Of a stretch of DNA of 64,000 nt, positions 45,360 to 54,467 are shown one piece after another. Under the pieces are notes generated by a model. The model worked only from the letters and a program-made list of their open reading frames with translations. It did no database searches and was not told the origin of the DNA. The position numbers and the translations under genes are program-made. This DNA comes from Flavobacteriales bacterium UBA7468. Lineage in GTDB: Bacteria > Bacteroidota > Bacteroidia > Flavobacteriales_D > Crocinitomicaceae. The DNA lies in assembly GCA_002478565.1 (NCBI GenBank), contig DLPC01000026.1, positions 62,001-126,000 of the forward strand, given 5' to 3'. The stretch's first letter is position 1; every line of letters begins with the position of its first letter.

Positions 45360-47261
45360 ATGGGAAAAATTATCGGAATCGACCTCGGAACAACTAATTC
45401 ATGTGTTTCGGTTATGGAAGGAAATGAGCCTGTCGTAATTGCCAACTCTGAAGGCAAGCGCACCACGCCATCTGTTGTAGCATTTGTTGAAGGTGGAGAG
45501 CGTAAAGTGGGTGATCCTGCAAAGCGTCAAGCCATCACGAATCCTACAAAAACCATCTACTCTATCAAACGTTTCATGGGGACCAGCTTTGAAGAATCTT
45601 CAAAAGAGGTAGCTCGTGTACCATACGAAGTAGTAAAAGGTGACAACAATACACCGCGTGTTAAAATTGACGACCGCCTCTACACAGCTCAAGAAATCTC
45701 TGCCATGATCCTTCAAAAAATGAAGAAAACCGCAGAAGATTATCTTGGTCAAGAAGTGACTGAAGCTGTTGTAACAGTTCCTGCATATTTCAACGATGCA
45801 CAGCGTCAGGCAACTAAAGAAGCAGGCGAAATCGCGGGCTTAACCATCAAAAGAATTATCAACGAACCAACTGCAGCTGCTTTGGCCTATGGCCTTGACA
45901 AAAAAGGTGTTGACCAAAAAATCGTCGTTTTTGACTTCGGTGGAGGAACCCACGATGTTTCTGTACTTGAATTAGGAGATGGCGTATTTGAAGTATTAGC
46001 TACAGACGGAGACACACACCTCGGTGGAGACGACGTTGACGACGCTATCATCAATTGGTTGGCGGAAGAATTTAAAGCTGAAGAAGGTCTTGACCTTCGC
46101 CAAGATCCAATGGCACTTCAGCGCTTGAAAGAAGCTGCTGAAAAAGCAAAAATCGAATTATCATCTACAACAGCTTCAGAAATCAACCTGCCTTACATCA
46201 TGCCTGTAAATGGTATTCCAAAGCACTTGGTAAGAACCTTACAGCGCTCTAAATTTGAGCAACTGATTTCAAGCATCGTTGAGCGCACAATTGCACCATG
46301 CCGTTCTGCTCTTTCCAATGCAGGTTTGCAACCTAGTGATATCGACGAAGTGATTTTAGTAGGAGGTTCAACCCGTATTCCAGTTATTCAGGAAGCTGTA
46401 GAACGTTTCTTTGGAAAAGCACCGTCAAAAGGAGTGAATCCTGATGAAGTAGTGGCTGTTGGTGCTGCTATTCAAGGTGGTGTTCTTACTGGGGAAGTGA
46501 AAGATGTCTTACTTCTAGATGTCATTCCACTTTCTCTTGGTATCGAAACGATGGGTGGTGTATTCACCAAACTTATCGATGCAAACACAACTATTCCAAC
46601 AAAAAAATCAGAGGTGTTCTCGACCGCTTCGGACAATCAGCCATCCGTAGATATTCATGTGCTCCAAGGCGAGCGTGCAATGGCTTCTGACAACAAAACG
46701 TTGGGTCGTTTTCAATTGTCTGATATTCCACCAGCTCCACGCGGAGTTCCTCAAATCGAAGTTACTTTTGACATCGATGCCAATGGAATCATGAATATTT
46801 CTGCCAAAGACAAAGGAACAGGCAAGCAACAATCAATAAAAATCGAGGCGTCAAGCGGATTGTCTGACGAAGAAATCCAACGCATGAAAGCAGAGGCGGA
46901 AGCAAATGCAGATGCCGATAACAAGCGTCGTGAAGAAGCTGAGTTAATCAACAAGGCAGATTCTTTGATTTTCCAAACTGAGCGTCAATTGAAAGAATAC
47001 GGCGATAAAATCCCTGCTGATAAAAAACAACCAATTGAAGACGCTCTAGCAGCACTTAAAAATGAGTTTGAGGCGAAAAACATGGCTAACCTCCAAGCAG
47101 CTATGGATAAGCTCAACGAAGTTTTTAGTGCGGCTTCACAAGAGATGTACAATGCAGCAAATGCACAAGGCGGTGCTGCAGAACCAGGCGCAGATACTGG
47201 TTCAGGCTCACCTCAAGATGAAGTAACAGATGTCGACTTCGAAGAAGTAAAAGACAAGTAA
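45360..47261 (+). CDS. dnaK: Molecular chaperone DnaK (Hsp70)
   Basis: 633 residues. ATP-driven chaperone for folding and heat-shock protection. The N-terminal ATPase domain starts IIGIDLGTTNSCVSVMEG; the second phosphate loop reads VFDFGGGTHDVSVLELG near residues 190-206, with His where many species have Phe, a common Bacteroidota form. The linker DVLLLDVIPLSLG near 382-394 precedes the peptide-binding domain, and the tail ends in an acidic EEVKDK. No grpE or dnaJ is adjacent. A strong terminator follows. Confidence 0.98.
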   Translation: MGKIIGIDLGTTNSCVSVMEGNEPVVIANSEGKRTTPSVVAFVEGGERKVGDPAKRQAITNPTKTIYSIKRFMGTSFEESSKEVARVPYEVVKGDNNTPRVKIDDRLYTAQEISAMILQKMKKTAEDYLGQEVTEAVVTVPAYFNDAQRQATKEAGEIAGLTIKRIINEPTAAALAYGLDKKGVDQKIVVFDFGGGTHDVSVLELGDGVFEVLATDGDTHLGGDDVDDAIINWLAEEFKAEEGLDLRQDPMALQRLKEAAEKAKIELSSTTASEINLPYIMPVNGIPKHLVRTLQRSKFEQLISSIVERTIAPCRSALSNAGLQPSDIDEVILVGGSTRIPVIQEAVERFFGKAPSKGVNPDEVVAVGAAIQGGVLTGEVKDVLLLDVIPLSLGIETMGGVFTKLIDANTTIPTKKSEVFSTASDNQPSVDIHVLQGERAMASDNKTLGRFQLSDIPPAPRGVPQIEVTFDIDANGIMNISAKDKGTGKQQSIKIEASSGLSDEEIQRMKAEAEANADADNKRREEAELINKADSLIFQTERQLKEYGDKIPADKKQPIEDALAALKNEFEAKNMANLQAAMDKLNEVFSAASQEMYNAANAQGGAAEPGADTGSGSPQDEVTDVDFEEVKDK

Positions 47262-47280
47262 GTACTTTTCAAACACCTAC

Positions 47281-47310
47281 AAAGGGCTGTCTTTTGGCAG
47301 CCCTTTTTTT
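47281..47310 (+). terminator. Rho-independent terminator after dnaK
   Basis: A stem of nine perfect pairs (47281-47289 with 47298-47306), extendable by two more, is followed by a T-run. The loop contains a TTTG that may double as the -33 box of the next gene's promoter. Confidence 0.93.
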
Positions 47311-47312
47311 GT

Positions 47313-47320
47313 TATATTTG
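47313..47320 (+). promoter_or_regulatory. -7 promoter element TATATTTG, leaderless layout
   Basis: Exact TAnnTTTG match ending three bases before the ATG at 47324. The TTTG at 47293-47296, in the dnaK terminator loop, is 16 bases upstream, slightly short of usual spacing. Confidence 0.65.
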
Positions 47321-47323
47321 CTC

Positions 47324-48100
47324 ATGCTCTATTCCAAGTCATTCCTTCACCGCAGCTCCAATGAATGGGTGGTTTTCGTGCATGGTGCAGGAGGGAGCTC
47401 CTCAATTTGGCATAAGCAACTCAAAGACTTTTGCGAAAAACACAATGTGCTCGTCCTCGATTTGCGCGGACACGGCAAGAGTCAGAAATTGACTACAAGT
47501 AATAAATATTCATTTGAATTGATCGCTAAAGATGTCATTGAATTACTCGATCAAAAACATATAGAAAAGGCACATTTTGTAGGTGTTTCGCTTGGTTCGA
47601 TTGTCATTAAAGCACTACGTGCTCAAAGACCAGATCTTGTAAAGAGTATGGTCTTCGCAGGGGCTGTAACCAAATTGAACATCCGTTCGCGCTTTATTTT
47701 GCGAATGGGAAGATTACTTTACAGCTTTTTACCTCAAATGTCGTTGTATAAACTAATGGCGCGCATTATGATGCCAAGGGCAAACCACAAAGAATCTCGT
47801 TCTTTGTTTGTCAATGAAGCGAAAAAGGTTGTGGACAAAGAGTTTCAACGTTGGTTTAAGTTAACTGCGCGTCTTACCGCCTACCTCACCAATATCAATT
47901 CCAAACCCGAGACCATTCCTACTTTGTATGTAATGGGAGAGCAAGACCACATGTTCTTGAATCCTGTACGCGTATTGGTCGATCAAGATTTTGCTTCGGA
48001 ATTGAGTGTGGTGCCTCAATGTGGCCATGTTGTTAATTTTGAAAAGGCAGAAACCTTTAACCATTTGGCACTTCAATTTATCTCCCGCCATTGTGCTTAA
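47324..48100 (+). CDS. Alpha/beta-fold hydrolase
   Basis: 258 residues. The oxyanion HGAGGSSSIW (about 20-29), LDLRGHGKS (about 45-53), nucleophile elbow GVSLGS with Ser89, an acidic residue in GEQDHMF and His in QCGHVVNFE give a complete catalytic triad. The substrate is not evident; esterase, lactonase or C-C hydrolase are all possible. The start is the ATG at 47324; the in-frame TTG ten codons earlier lies in the dnaK terminator and upstream of this gene's promoter. Confidence 0.88.
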   Translation: MLYSKSFLHRSSNEWVVFVHGAGGSSSIWHKQLKDFCEKHNVLVLDLRGHGKSQKLTTSNKYSFELIAKDVIELLDQKHIEKAHFVGVSLGSIVIKALRAQRPDLVKSMVFAGAVTKLNIRSRFILRMGRLLYSFLPQMSLYKLMARIMMPRANHKESRSLFVNEAKKVVDKEFQRWFKLTARLTAYLTNINSKPETIPTLYVMGEQDHMFLNPVRVLVDQDFASELSVVPQCGHVVNFEKAETFNHLALQFISRHCA

Positions 48101-48179
48101 TTCTTCATTAATTAACATTTTGCCCTCAATTTGTTAAAAAACATTCGGCAATACATGCCGCTACCGACTGAATTTAACT

Positions 48180-48187
48180 TAAATTTG
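48180..48187 (+). promoter_or_regulatory. carB: -7 promoter element TAAATTTG of carB
   Basis: Exact TAnnTTTG match 54 bases before the ATG at 48242. The implied leader of roughly 45-50 bases contains a small hairpin (GCGAA-GGT-TTCGC, 48200-48212), too weak to call a riboswitch or attenuator. Confidence 0.55.
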
Positions 48188-48241
48188 TGCTCAATTTGCA
48201 GCGAAGGTTTCGCTCAAAGAAACTAGTAAATTGAAGCCCTT

Positions 48242-51058
48242 ATGCCTAAAGATCAGTCGATCAAATCCGTTCTCATTATTGGTAGTGGTCCTATTGTAAT
48301 TGGTCAAGCCTGTGAATTTGACTACTCAGGTTCTCAAGCAGCCCGATCGCTCCGTGAAGAAGGAATCGAAGTAACACTCATCAACTCCAACCCGGCCACC
48401 ATCATGACCGATAAGGTTGTTGCTGATAACGTTTATCTTCAGCCGCTAGAACCTGCAAGTATTGTCAAGATTCTTGAAAACCATCAAATTGATGCGGTTT
48501 TACCTACAATGGGTGGGCAAACTGCACTCAATCTTTGTATTCAGTGCGATGAAATGGGCATCTGGGAACAACATGGCGTTCGTATCATAGGTGTAGACAT
48601 CAACGCCATTGAAATTACCGAAAACCGCGAGGCATTTCGCGAGCTCATGCTTAAAATTGGTGTCCCAATGGCACCGCAAAAAACAGCTAAATCATTCTTG
48701 GAAGGCAAGGAAATAGCCCAAGAATTTGGCTTCCCACTTTGTATCCGACCATCCTATACTTTAGGTGGCTCCGGGGCAAGTATATTGCACGAGCCTAAAG
48801 AATTTGACAACTTACTCGAGCGTGGCTTGCAGTTGTCTCCGATCCACGAGGTCATGATTGACAAAGCGCTATTGGGTTGGAAAGAATACGAACTAGAACT
48901 CCTGCGCGATGCCAACGATAACGTCGTGATCATCTGTTCAATCGAGAACTTTGACCCAATGGGTATTCATACCGGAGATTCCATTACTGTGGCTCCGGCC
49001 ATGACGCTTTCTGACACTACCTTTCAAAAAATGCGCGATATGGCCATCAACATGATGCGCTCTATTGGTAATTTTGCCGGAGGATGCAATGTGCAATTTG
49101 CGGTTTCACCAGACGACCAAGAAGATATCATCGCCATTGAAATCAACCCACGTGTTTCGCGTTCATCTGCTTTAGCCTCCAAAGCCACTGGCTACCCGAT
49201 TGCCAAAATCGCCTCAAAATTAGCCATTGGTTATCACCTAGACGAGCTCAACAATCAGATTACCAAAACCACTTCAGCACTTTTTGAACCAACCCTAGAT
49301 TACGTTATCGTTAAAATACCGCGTTGGAATTTCAATAAATTTCCAGGCACCAATCGTCAGTTGGGTCTTCAAATGAAGTCTGTTGGTGAGGTCATGGGTA
49401 TTGGCCGCAGTTTTCAGGAAGCGCTGCAAAAAGCATGTCAGTCGTTAGAAATCAATCGAAATGGTTTAGGTGCAGATGGCAAAGAACTCACTAATCAAAA
49501 TGAAATTTTACATTCCTTAGAGTTTGCCAGCTGGAACCGCTTGTTTCACATCTACGATGCCATTAAGTTGGGTATTCCGTTCAAAACCATTGTTGAAAAA
49601 ACGAAAATCGACATCTGGTTCCTCAAACAAATCGAGGACTTGATCAAGCTCGAGCGTAAAATTGAAAAGTTTCATTTAGAAAATCTTCCAGAAGAATTAC
49701 TTTTTGAAGCCAAACAAAAAGGTTACGCTGACCGACAAATAGCTCATTTGTTGCGCTGCCTTGAATCAGAGGTAGCCAATAAGCGCAAAGAACTCGGAAT
49801 CAATCGTGTTTATAAATTAGTAGATACTTGTGCGGCTGAGTTTGAAGCGCAAACACCATACTATTATTCAACCTTTGAATACGAGAATGAAAGTGTAGTT
49901 ACGGATCGTCCAAAAGTTGTTGTTTTGGGTTCTGGACCTAACCGCATTGGACAGGGGATTGAATTTGATTATTCTTGCGTGCACGGTGTGTTAGCGGCCA
50001 AAGAATGTGGTTACGAAACCATCATGATCAATTGTAACCCTGAAACCGTTTCTACAGACTTCGATACAGCCGATAAGCTCTATTTTGAACCTGTATTTTG
50101 GGAGCATATCTACGACATTATCCAACACGAAAAGCCAATTGGTGTTATAGTTCAGTTAGGTGGTCAAACTGCCCTCAAGCTCGCTGAAAAATTAAGCCGC
50201 TATGGCATTCCAATTCTCGGTACGAGCTACGAAGCACTCGACCTAGCCGAAGACCGTGGGCGCTTTTCTAAATTACTCGAGAAAAACAACGTTCCATTCC
50301 CTCAATATGGTGTGGTTGAGAGCGCTGAGCAAGCGCTAGAACTTGCTGACGACCTCGGCTTTCCTTTACTCGTGAGACCTTCCTATGTACTTGGTGGTCA
50401 AAAAATGAAAATAGTCATCAATAAAGAAGAACTCGAGCACCACGTTGTGGACATCATCAATGAAATGGGTAGCAATCAAATATTGCTCGATCATTTCTTA
50501 GGTGGAGCCATTGAAGCAGAGGCCGATGCCATTTGCGACGGTGAAAATGTTTACATCATTGGTATTATGCAGCACATCGAGCCTGCCGGTATTCACTCCG
50601 GAGACTCCTACGCAGTTTTACCGCCATATAACCTCGGTGATTTCGTCATGACACAAATTGAAGACATCACGAAAAAAATTGCCATCGAACTCAAAACAGT
50701 TGGCTTGCTCAATATACAGTTTGCCATCAAAGACGACAAAGTATACGTCATTGAAGCCAATCCGCGCGCCTCTAGAACAGTGCCATTTATTGCCAAAGCC
50801 TACGATGAGCCTTATGTCAATTATGCGACAAAAGTGATGTTAGGCCACAATAAAGTCACTGATTTTAACTTCCAGCCGCGTAAAGAAGGCTATGCAATTA
50901 AAATCCCGGTTTTCTCCTATGAGAAGTTTCCAGATGTGAAAAAAGAATTGGGTCCAGAAATGAAGTCCACGGGTGAGGCTATACGTTTCATCAAGGACCT
51001 CAAAGATCCTTTCTTTACCAAAGTTTACGCTGAAAGAAACATGCATTTATCGCGCTAA
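48242..51058 (+). CDS. carB: Carbamoyl-phosphate synthase large subunit, lacking the allosteric domain
   Basis: 938 residues. Makes carbamoyl phosphate for pyrimidine and arginine synthesis, with glutamine-derived ammonia from CarA. Two ATP-grasp halves are clear: the first opens VLIIGSGPIVIGQACEFDYSG, the second VVLGSGPNRIGQGIEFDYS near residue 560. The protein ends after the second half (TKVYAERNMHLSR), about 130 residues short of the classical enzyme, so the C-terminal MGS-like domain that binds UMP and ornithine is missing. As I recall this is normal for Flavobacteriia. No carA adjoins it. Confidence 0.96.
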   Translation: MPKDQSIKSVLIIGSGPIVIGQACEFDYSGSQAARSLREEGIEVTLINSNPATIMTDKVVADNVYLQPLEPASIVKILENHQIDAVLPTMGGQTALNLCIQCDEMGIWEQHGVRIIGVDINAIEITENREAFRELMLKIGVPMAPQKTAKSFLEGKEIAQEFGFPLCIRPSYTLGGSGASILHEPKEFDNLLERGLQLSPIHEVMIDKALLGWKEYELELLRDANDNVVIICSIENFDPMGIHTGDSITVAPAMTLSDTTFQKMRDMAINMMRSIGNFAGGCNVQFAVSPDDQEDIIAIEINPRVSRSSALASKATGYPIAKIASKLAIGYHLDELNNQITKTTSALFEPTLDYVIVKIPRWNFNKFPGTNRQLGLQMKSVGEVMGIGRSFQEALQKACQSLEINRNGLGADGKELTNQNEILHSLEFASWNRLFHIYDAIKLGIPFKTIVEKTKIDIWFLKQIEDLIKLERKIEKFHLENLPEELLFEAKQKGYADRQIAHLLRCLESEVANKRKELGINRVYKLVDTCAAEFEAQTPYYYSTFEYENESVVTDRPKVVVLGSGPNRIGQGIEFDYSCVHGVLAAKECGYETIMINCNPETVSTDFDTADKLYFEPVFWEHIYDIIQHEKPIGVIVQLGGQTALKLAEKLSRYGIPILGTSYEALDLAEDRGRFSKLLEKNNVPFPQYGVVESAEQALELADDLGFPLLVRPSYVLGGQKMKIVINKEELEHHVVDIINEMGSNQILLDHFLGGAIEAEADAICDGENVYIIGIMQHIEPAGIHSGDSYAVLPPYNLGDFVMTQIEDITKKIAIELKTVGLLNIQFAIKDDKVYVIEANPRASRTVPFIAKAYDEPYVNYATKVMLGHNKVTDFNFQPRKEGYAIKIPVFSYEKFPDVKKELGPEMKSTGEAIRFIKDLKDPFFTKVYAERNMHLSR

Positions 51059-51098
51059 GTTTTAAATAACTTTCCTTTCAAAAGGGCATTCAATTTAC

Positions 51099-51106
51099 TA
51101 TATTTG
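51099..51106 (+). promoter_or_regulatory. -7 promoter element TATATTTG, leaderless layout
   Basis: Exact TAnnTTTG match ending four bases before the ATG at 51111, in the 52-base gap after carB. No clear -33 box. Confidence 0.6.
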
Positions 51107-51110
51107 TTGG

Positions 51111-52082
51111 ATGCAGCGACTCGAAGACATCACAGCTCCAATTCAGCAAGAATTGCAAGATTTTGAAAAGCATTTTCAAAATACCATGCATTCAGATGTC
51201 GCGCTTCTTGACAAAGTCACTAATTATATTGTCAAGCGCAAAGGCAAGCAAATGCGCCCAATGTTTGTTTTTCTGAGTGCTAAAATGCTCGGAGAAATTG
51301 GCCCAACAACCTTTGACGCCACCACGCTTGTTGAATTATTACACACGGCTACACTGGTCCACGACGATGTAGTAGACGACGCCGCAGAGCGCAGAGGTTT
51401 TTTCTCTGTCAATGCACTTTGGAAAAACAAAATTGCAGTGCTCGTCGGCGACTACATGTTATCTAGAATTTTGCTGCTTTCGATTGAAAAACGTAACCTC
51501 GATTTATTAGAAATTGTTGCCCGTGCTGTTCAAGAAATGTCAGAGGGCGAATTACTTCAAATAGAAAAAGCGCGCCACCTTGATATCACCGAAGAAATCT
51601 ATTATGAGGTTATTCGTAAAAAAACAGCTTCGCTAATTGCTACCTGCTGCGAGGCAGGAGCACTGAGTGTTGGTGCCGCTTCAGAAAGAGCAAATATGCG
51701 CCGTTTTGGAGAACTCATTGGTTTGGCGTTTCAAGTCAAAGACGATATTTTTGATTATGGTACGGGGGAGCAAATTGGCAAGCCCACTGGCATCGATATC
51801 CGCGAACAAAAAATGACACTTCCGCTTATTTATGCTTTGCAAAATGCACCAACTGCTATTCAAAAAGAGCTCAAGTACATCATCAAAAATAAATTTGATG
51901 ACAGTAAAAGTGTCCAACGCGCCATTCAACTTGTTTGGGAATCTGGTGGGGTGCAGTATGCCCAAAAAAGAATGGAGGCTTTGGCGCAAGAAGCGATTCA
52001 TTTGTTAGATGCTTACCCCAACAATGCTGCTAAAGCTTCGTTACTTGCATTAGTAAATTTTACCATGACTCGTGAAAAATAG
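51111..52082 (+). CDS. Polyprenyl diphosphate synthase (long-chain trans-prenyltransferase)
   Basis: 323 residues. Builds the isoprenoid chain of menaquinone from IPP and an allylic starter. The first Asp-rich motif is VHDDVVDDAAERRG near residues 83-96 and the second FQVKDDIFDYG near 205-215. Bulky residues before the first motif and overall length suggest a long-chain (heptaprenyl to octaprenyl) enzyme, like IspB, but chain length cannot be fixed from sequence by eye. Followed closely by the MORN-like lipoprotein and dnaG. Confidence 0.93.
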   Translation: MQRLEDITAPIQQELQDFEKHFQNTMHSDVALLDKVTNYIVKRKGKQMRPMFVFLSAKMLGEIGPTTFDATTLVELLHTATLVHDDVVDDAAERRGFFSVNALWKNKIAVLVGDYMLSRILLLSIEKRNLDLLEIVARAVQEMSEGELLQIEKARHLDITEEIYYEVIRKKTASLIATCCEAGALSVGAASERANMRRFGELIGLAFQVKDDIFDYGTGEQIGKPTGIDIREQKMTLPLIYALQNAPTAIQKELKYIIKNKFDDSKSVQRAIQLVWESGGVQYAQKRMEALAQEAIHLLDAYPNNAAKASLLALVNFTMTREK

Positions 52083-52086
52083 TATA

Positions 52087-52500
52087 ATGAAACAACTTCA
52101 AGTTCTACTTTTTATTTGCACCTTCAGTATGCTTTTTGTGGCTTGTTCCGCTGATCCAAAGCCAGATAAAATTGTTACTCCTAAAAAGGAAAAATTAGTG
52201 GACCTCAAAGATGGACACTACACAGAGTGGTACCCCGGTCGCAAACAAATCAAGTATCAAGGACAGCTCAATAAGGCAGGTAACCGTGAGGGTAAATGGG
52301 ATTTCTTTTCAGAATCAGGGAACCTACAATCTTTCACAATGTACATTGATGGCAAGAAAGAAGGCCATTCCTTGGTAAAATATCCAAACGGTAAAGTTCA
52401 TTATTACGGTACCTATCAAAACGACCAAATGGTGGGTGAATGGGTCAGTTATGATCAAAACGGAAATAAGACTATCAAAGATTACGGCAATCCGCAATAA
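52087..52500 (+). CDS. MORN-repeat-like lipoprotein
   Basis: 137 residues from the ATG at 52087. Lipobox FVAC with Cys20 as the lipidation site. The mature part has three or four MORN/YwqK-like units (YTEWYPGRKQIKYQG, REGKWDFFSESGNLQ, KEGHSLVKYPNGKVHYYG, MVGEWVSYDQNGN). Such proteins are common in Bacteroidota and of unknown role. A GTG five codons upstream is possible but lies inside the preceding gene. It ends immediately before dnaG (TAAATG), an odd partner. Confidence 0.8.
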   Translation: MKQLQVLLFICTFSMLFVACSADPKPDKIVTPKKEKLVDLKDGHYTEWYPGRKQIKYQGQLNKAGNREGKWDFFSESGNLQSFTMYIDGKKEGHSLVKYPNGKVHYYGTYQNDQMVGEWVSYDQNGNKTIKDYGNPQ

Positions 52501-54465
52501 ATGAGTAAAATACCGCCGCATATTGTTGATCAAATTCTACAGACTGCTCGCATCGAGGAAGTCATCGGGGAATTCGTACAACTCAAGCGGGCCGGTTCAA
52601 ATCTCAAAGGCCTGAGCCCATTTACTGACGAGAAAACGCCTTCATTTGTTGTTTCTCCTGCCAAACAGATTTTTAAGTGCTTTTCAACAGGAAAAGGAGG
52701 AAATGCAGCTAGTTTTCTGATGGAAAAAGAGCATTTTTCTTACCCAGAGGCGCTGCGCTGGTTGGCCAAACGCTATCAAATTGAAGTTCCAGAAGAACGC
52801 GAAGCAACGGCGGAAGAACTTGCAGCGCTCAACGAGCGCGAAAGTTTCTTGATTATCAACGAATTTGCCAAGAATACTTTTGCCAATATGCTCCTTGAAA
52901 CCGAGGAAGGAAAAGCAATTGGTCTCTCCTACTTCGAGGAGCGCGGCTTTTCGCGCGCTACCATAGAAAAATTTCAGCTTGGGTATTGCCTCAACACGGG
53001 TGCCGCTTTTACGCAGCTTGCCCTAGAGAAAGGATACAACAAAGCCTACCTCGAAGCTATTGGTCTGAGTAAATCCAAAGAGGAACGCAGTTTTGACTTC
53101 TTTAAAGGAAGAGTCATGTTCCCGATTCACAGTATTTCAGGTCGGGTTTTGGGTTTTGGTGGCCGAACTTTATTGTCTGACAAAAAGGTAGCTAAATACT
53201 TCAATTCACCAGAAAGCATCATTTACAACAAAAGTGAAATCCTTTATGGGCTTTACTTCGCAAAGGGTGATATCGTTAAATACGACGAATGTTTACTCTG
53301 TGAAGGCTATACGGATGTCATCAGTATGCATCAGTCGGGCATACAAAATGTTGTTTCTTCGTCTGGTACCTCCCTCACGAAAGAACAAGTCAAACTAGTC
53401 AGCCGTTATACCAAAAATCTGACCATTTTATATGACGGAGATGCTGCCGGAATCAAAGCAAGTTTTAGAGGTATAGACCTCATTTTAGAGGAAGGTATGA
53501 ATGTTAAGGTGGTCCTTTTTCCTGACGGTGAAGACCCTGATTCTTTCGCGAAAACCCGCAGCAATGACGAATTAGCCGAATATATCAAAACCCATAAGCA
53601 AGATTTCATTTCCTTCAAGGCTAGTGTTCTTTTGGCAGATGGCAACCAAGATCCCATTCTCAGAGCAGGGTTGATCAAAGATATTGTACATTCTGTTTCC
53701 TTGATTCCTGATCAAATCATGCGCTCGGTCTATGCCCAACAGCTTGCCCAGCAGTTTGATATTTCAGAGGCCATTGTTCAGTCCGAATTGTTACAATTGC
53801 GCAAGCAAAGCATGAGCAAGCAGTTTCAAGATCCTTCTTACAACGATATTGAACTTCCAAAGCAAGCTTCACCGCAAGCAATAAACGCTGAGGTTGAAGT
53901 TACTACAGCCCAAAGTGCATCGATCTATGAGGCAGAATTAATCCGACTTTTATTAAAGTACGGAACACGGGCCTTAGATTTTCAATTACATGGGTCAGAG
54001 CAAATACAAACAAGTGTCATAGAACTCATCATTCACGAATTACAAAATGACCAACTTTCCTTTACTGACCCGCTGCATCAGGAAATTTATAACATATTTG
54101 CAAGGGGGGTAAATGAAGACCATACCCTTTTTGCGGGCAGTTATTTCTTGCGCCATGAAAACCAACAGATTGTTCAGTTAGCCACTAATTTTGAGGCGCA
54201 AGAACAAGACCTCAGTCATAACTGGATAGCAAAGTATAAAATTCAAACCAAATCAGAGGCCGATGACCTCTATCAAACCGTACTCCAAACAATCTATCGC
54301 TTTAAGTTAGCTCATGTTGAAAATAGGATTTCAGCGCTGCGAAAAGAAATTGAACATAACGAACTCGGCCCTGACGACGTACTCCTGGCGCTAGGAGAAA
54401 TTGTGAGTCTTGAAAAAGTAAAAATGCTTTTATCCGAACAAATTGGCATCACCGTAATACGTTAG
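52501..54465 (+). CDS. dnaG: DNA primase DnaG with a degenerate zinc-binding domain
   Basis: 654 residues. Makes RNA primers at the fork. The N-terminal domain is collinear with CHC2 zinc domains, but the Cys/His ligands are replaced: GLSPFTDEKTPSF in place of a CPFH motif, and KCFSTGKGGN with only one cysteine. The Toprim core is intact with LLCEGYTDVIS near residue 266 and LYDGDAAG near 310. A C-terminal helicase-interaction region follows from about 470. From memory other Flavobacteriia share the loss, so it looks lineage-wide and not a defect. Starts directly after the lipoprotein stop. Confidence 0.95.
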   Translation: MSKIPPHIVDQILQTARIEEVIGEFVQLKRAGSNLKGLSPFTDEKTPSFVVSPAKQIFKCFSTGKGGNAASFLMEKEHFSYPEALRWLAKRYQIEVPEEREATAEELAALNERESFLIINEFAKNTFANMLLETEEGKAIGLSYFEERGFSRATIEKFQLGYCLNTGAAFTQLALEKGYNKAYLEAIGLSKSKEERSFDFFKGRVMFPIHSISGRVLGFGGRTLLSDKKVAKYFNSPESIIYNKSEILYGLYFAKGDIVKYDECLLCEGYTDVISMHQSGIQNVVSSSGTSLTKEQVKLVSRYTKNLTILYDGDAAGIKASFRGIDLILEEGMNVKVVLFPDGEDPDSFAKTRSNDELAEYIKTHKQDFISFKASVLLADGNQDPILRAGLIKDIVHSVSLIPDQIMRSVYAQQLAQQFDISEAIVQSELLQLRKQSMSKQFQDPSYNDIELPKQASPQAINAEVEVTTAQSASIYEAELIRLLLKYGTRALDFQLHGSEQIQTSVIELIIHELQNDQLSFTDPLHQEIYNIFARGVNEDHTLFAGSYFLRHENQQIVQLATNFEAQEQDLSHNWIAKYKIQTKSEADDLYQTVLQTIYRFKLAHVENRISALRKEIEHNELGPDDVLLALGEIVSLEKVKMLLSEQIGITVIR

Positions 54466-54467
54466 GT

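Noticed and set aside
47294..47323. TTG start ten codons upstream for the alpha/beta hydrolase
   Set aside because: It lies within the dnaK terminator and upstream of a consensus -7 element, so it would not be in the hydrolase mRNA.
48200..48212. Small hairpin in the carB leader as an attenuator or riboswitch
   Set aside because: Five base pairs only, no leader peptide, no T-run and no alternative structure seen.
52590..52730. Zinc-ligand loss in dnaG as a sequencing error or pseudogene
   Set aside because: The frame is intact, several separate ligands are substituted rather than one, and the core is conserved, so it is a real variant.
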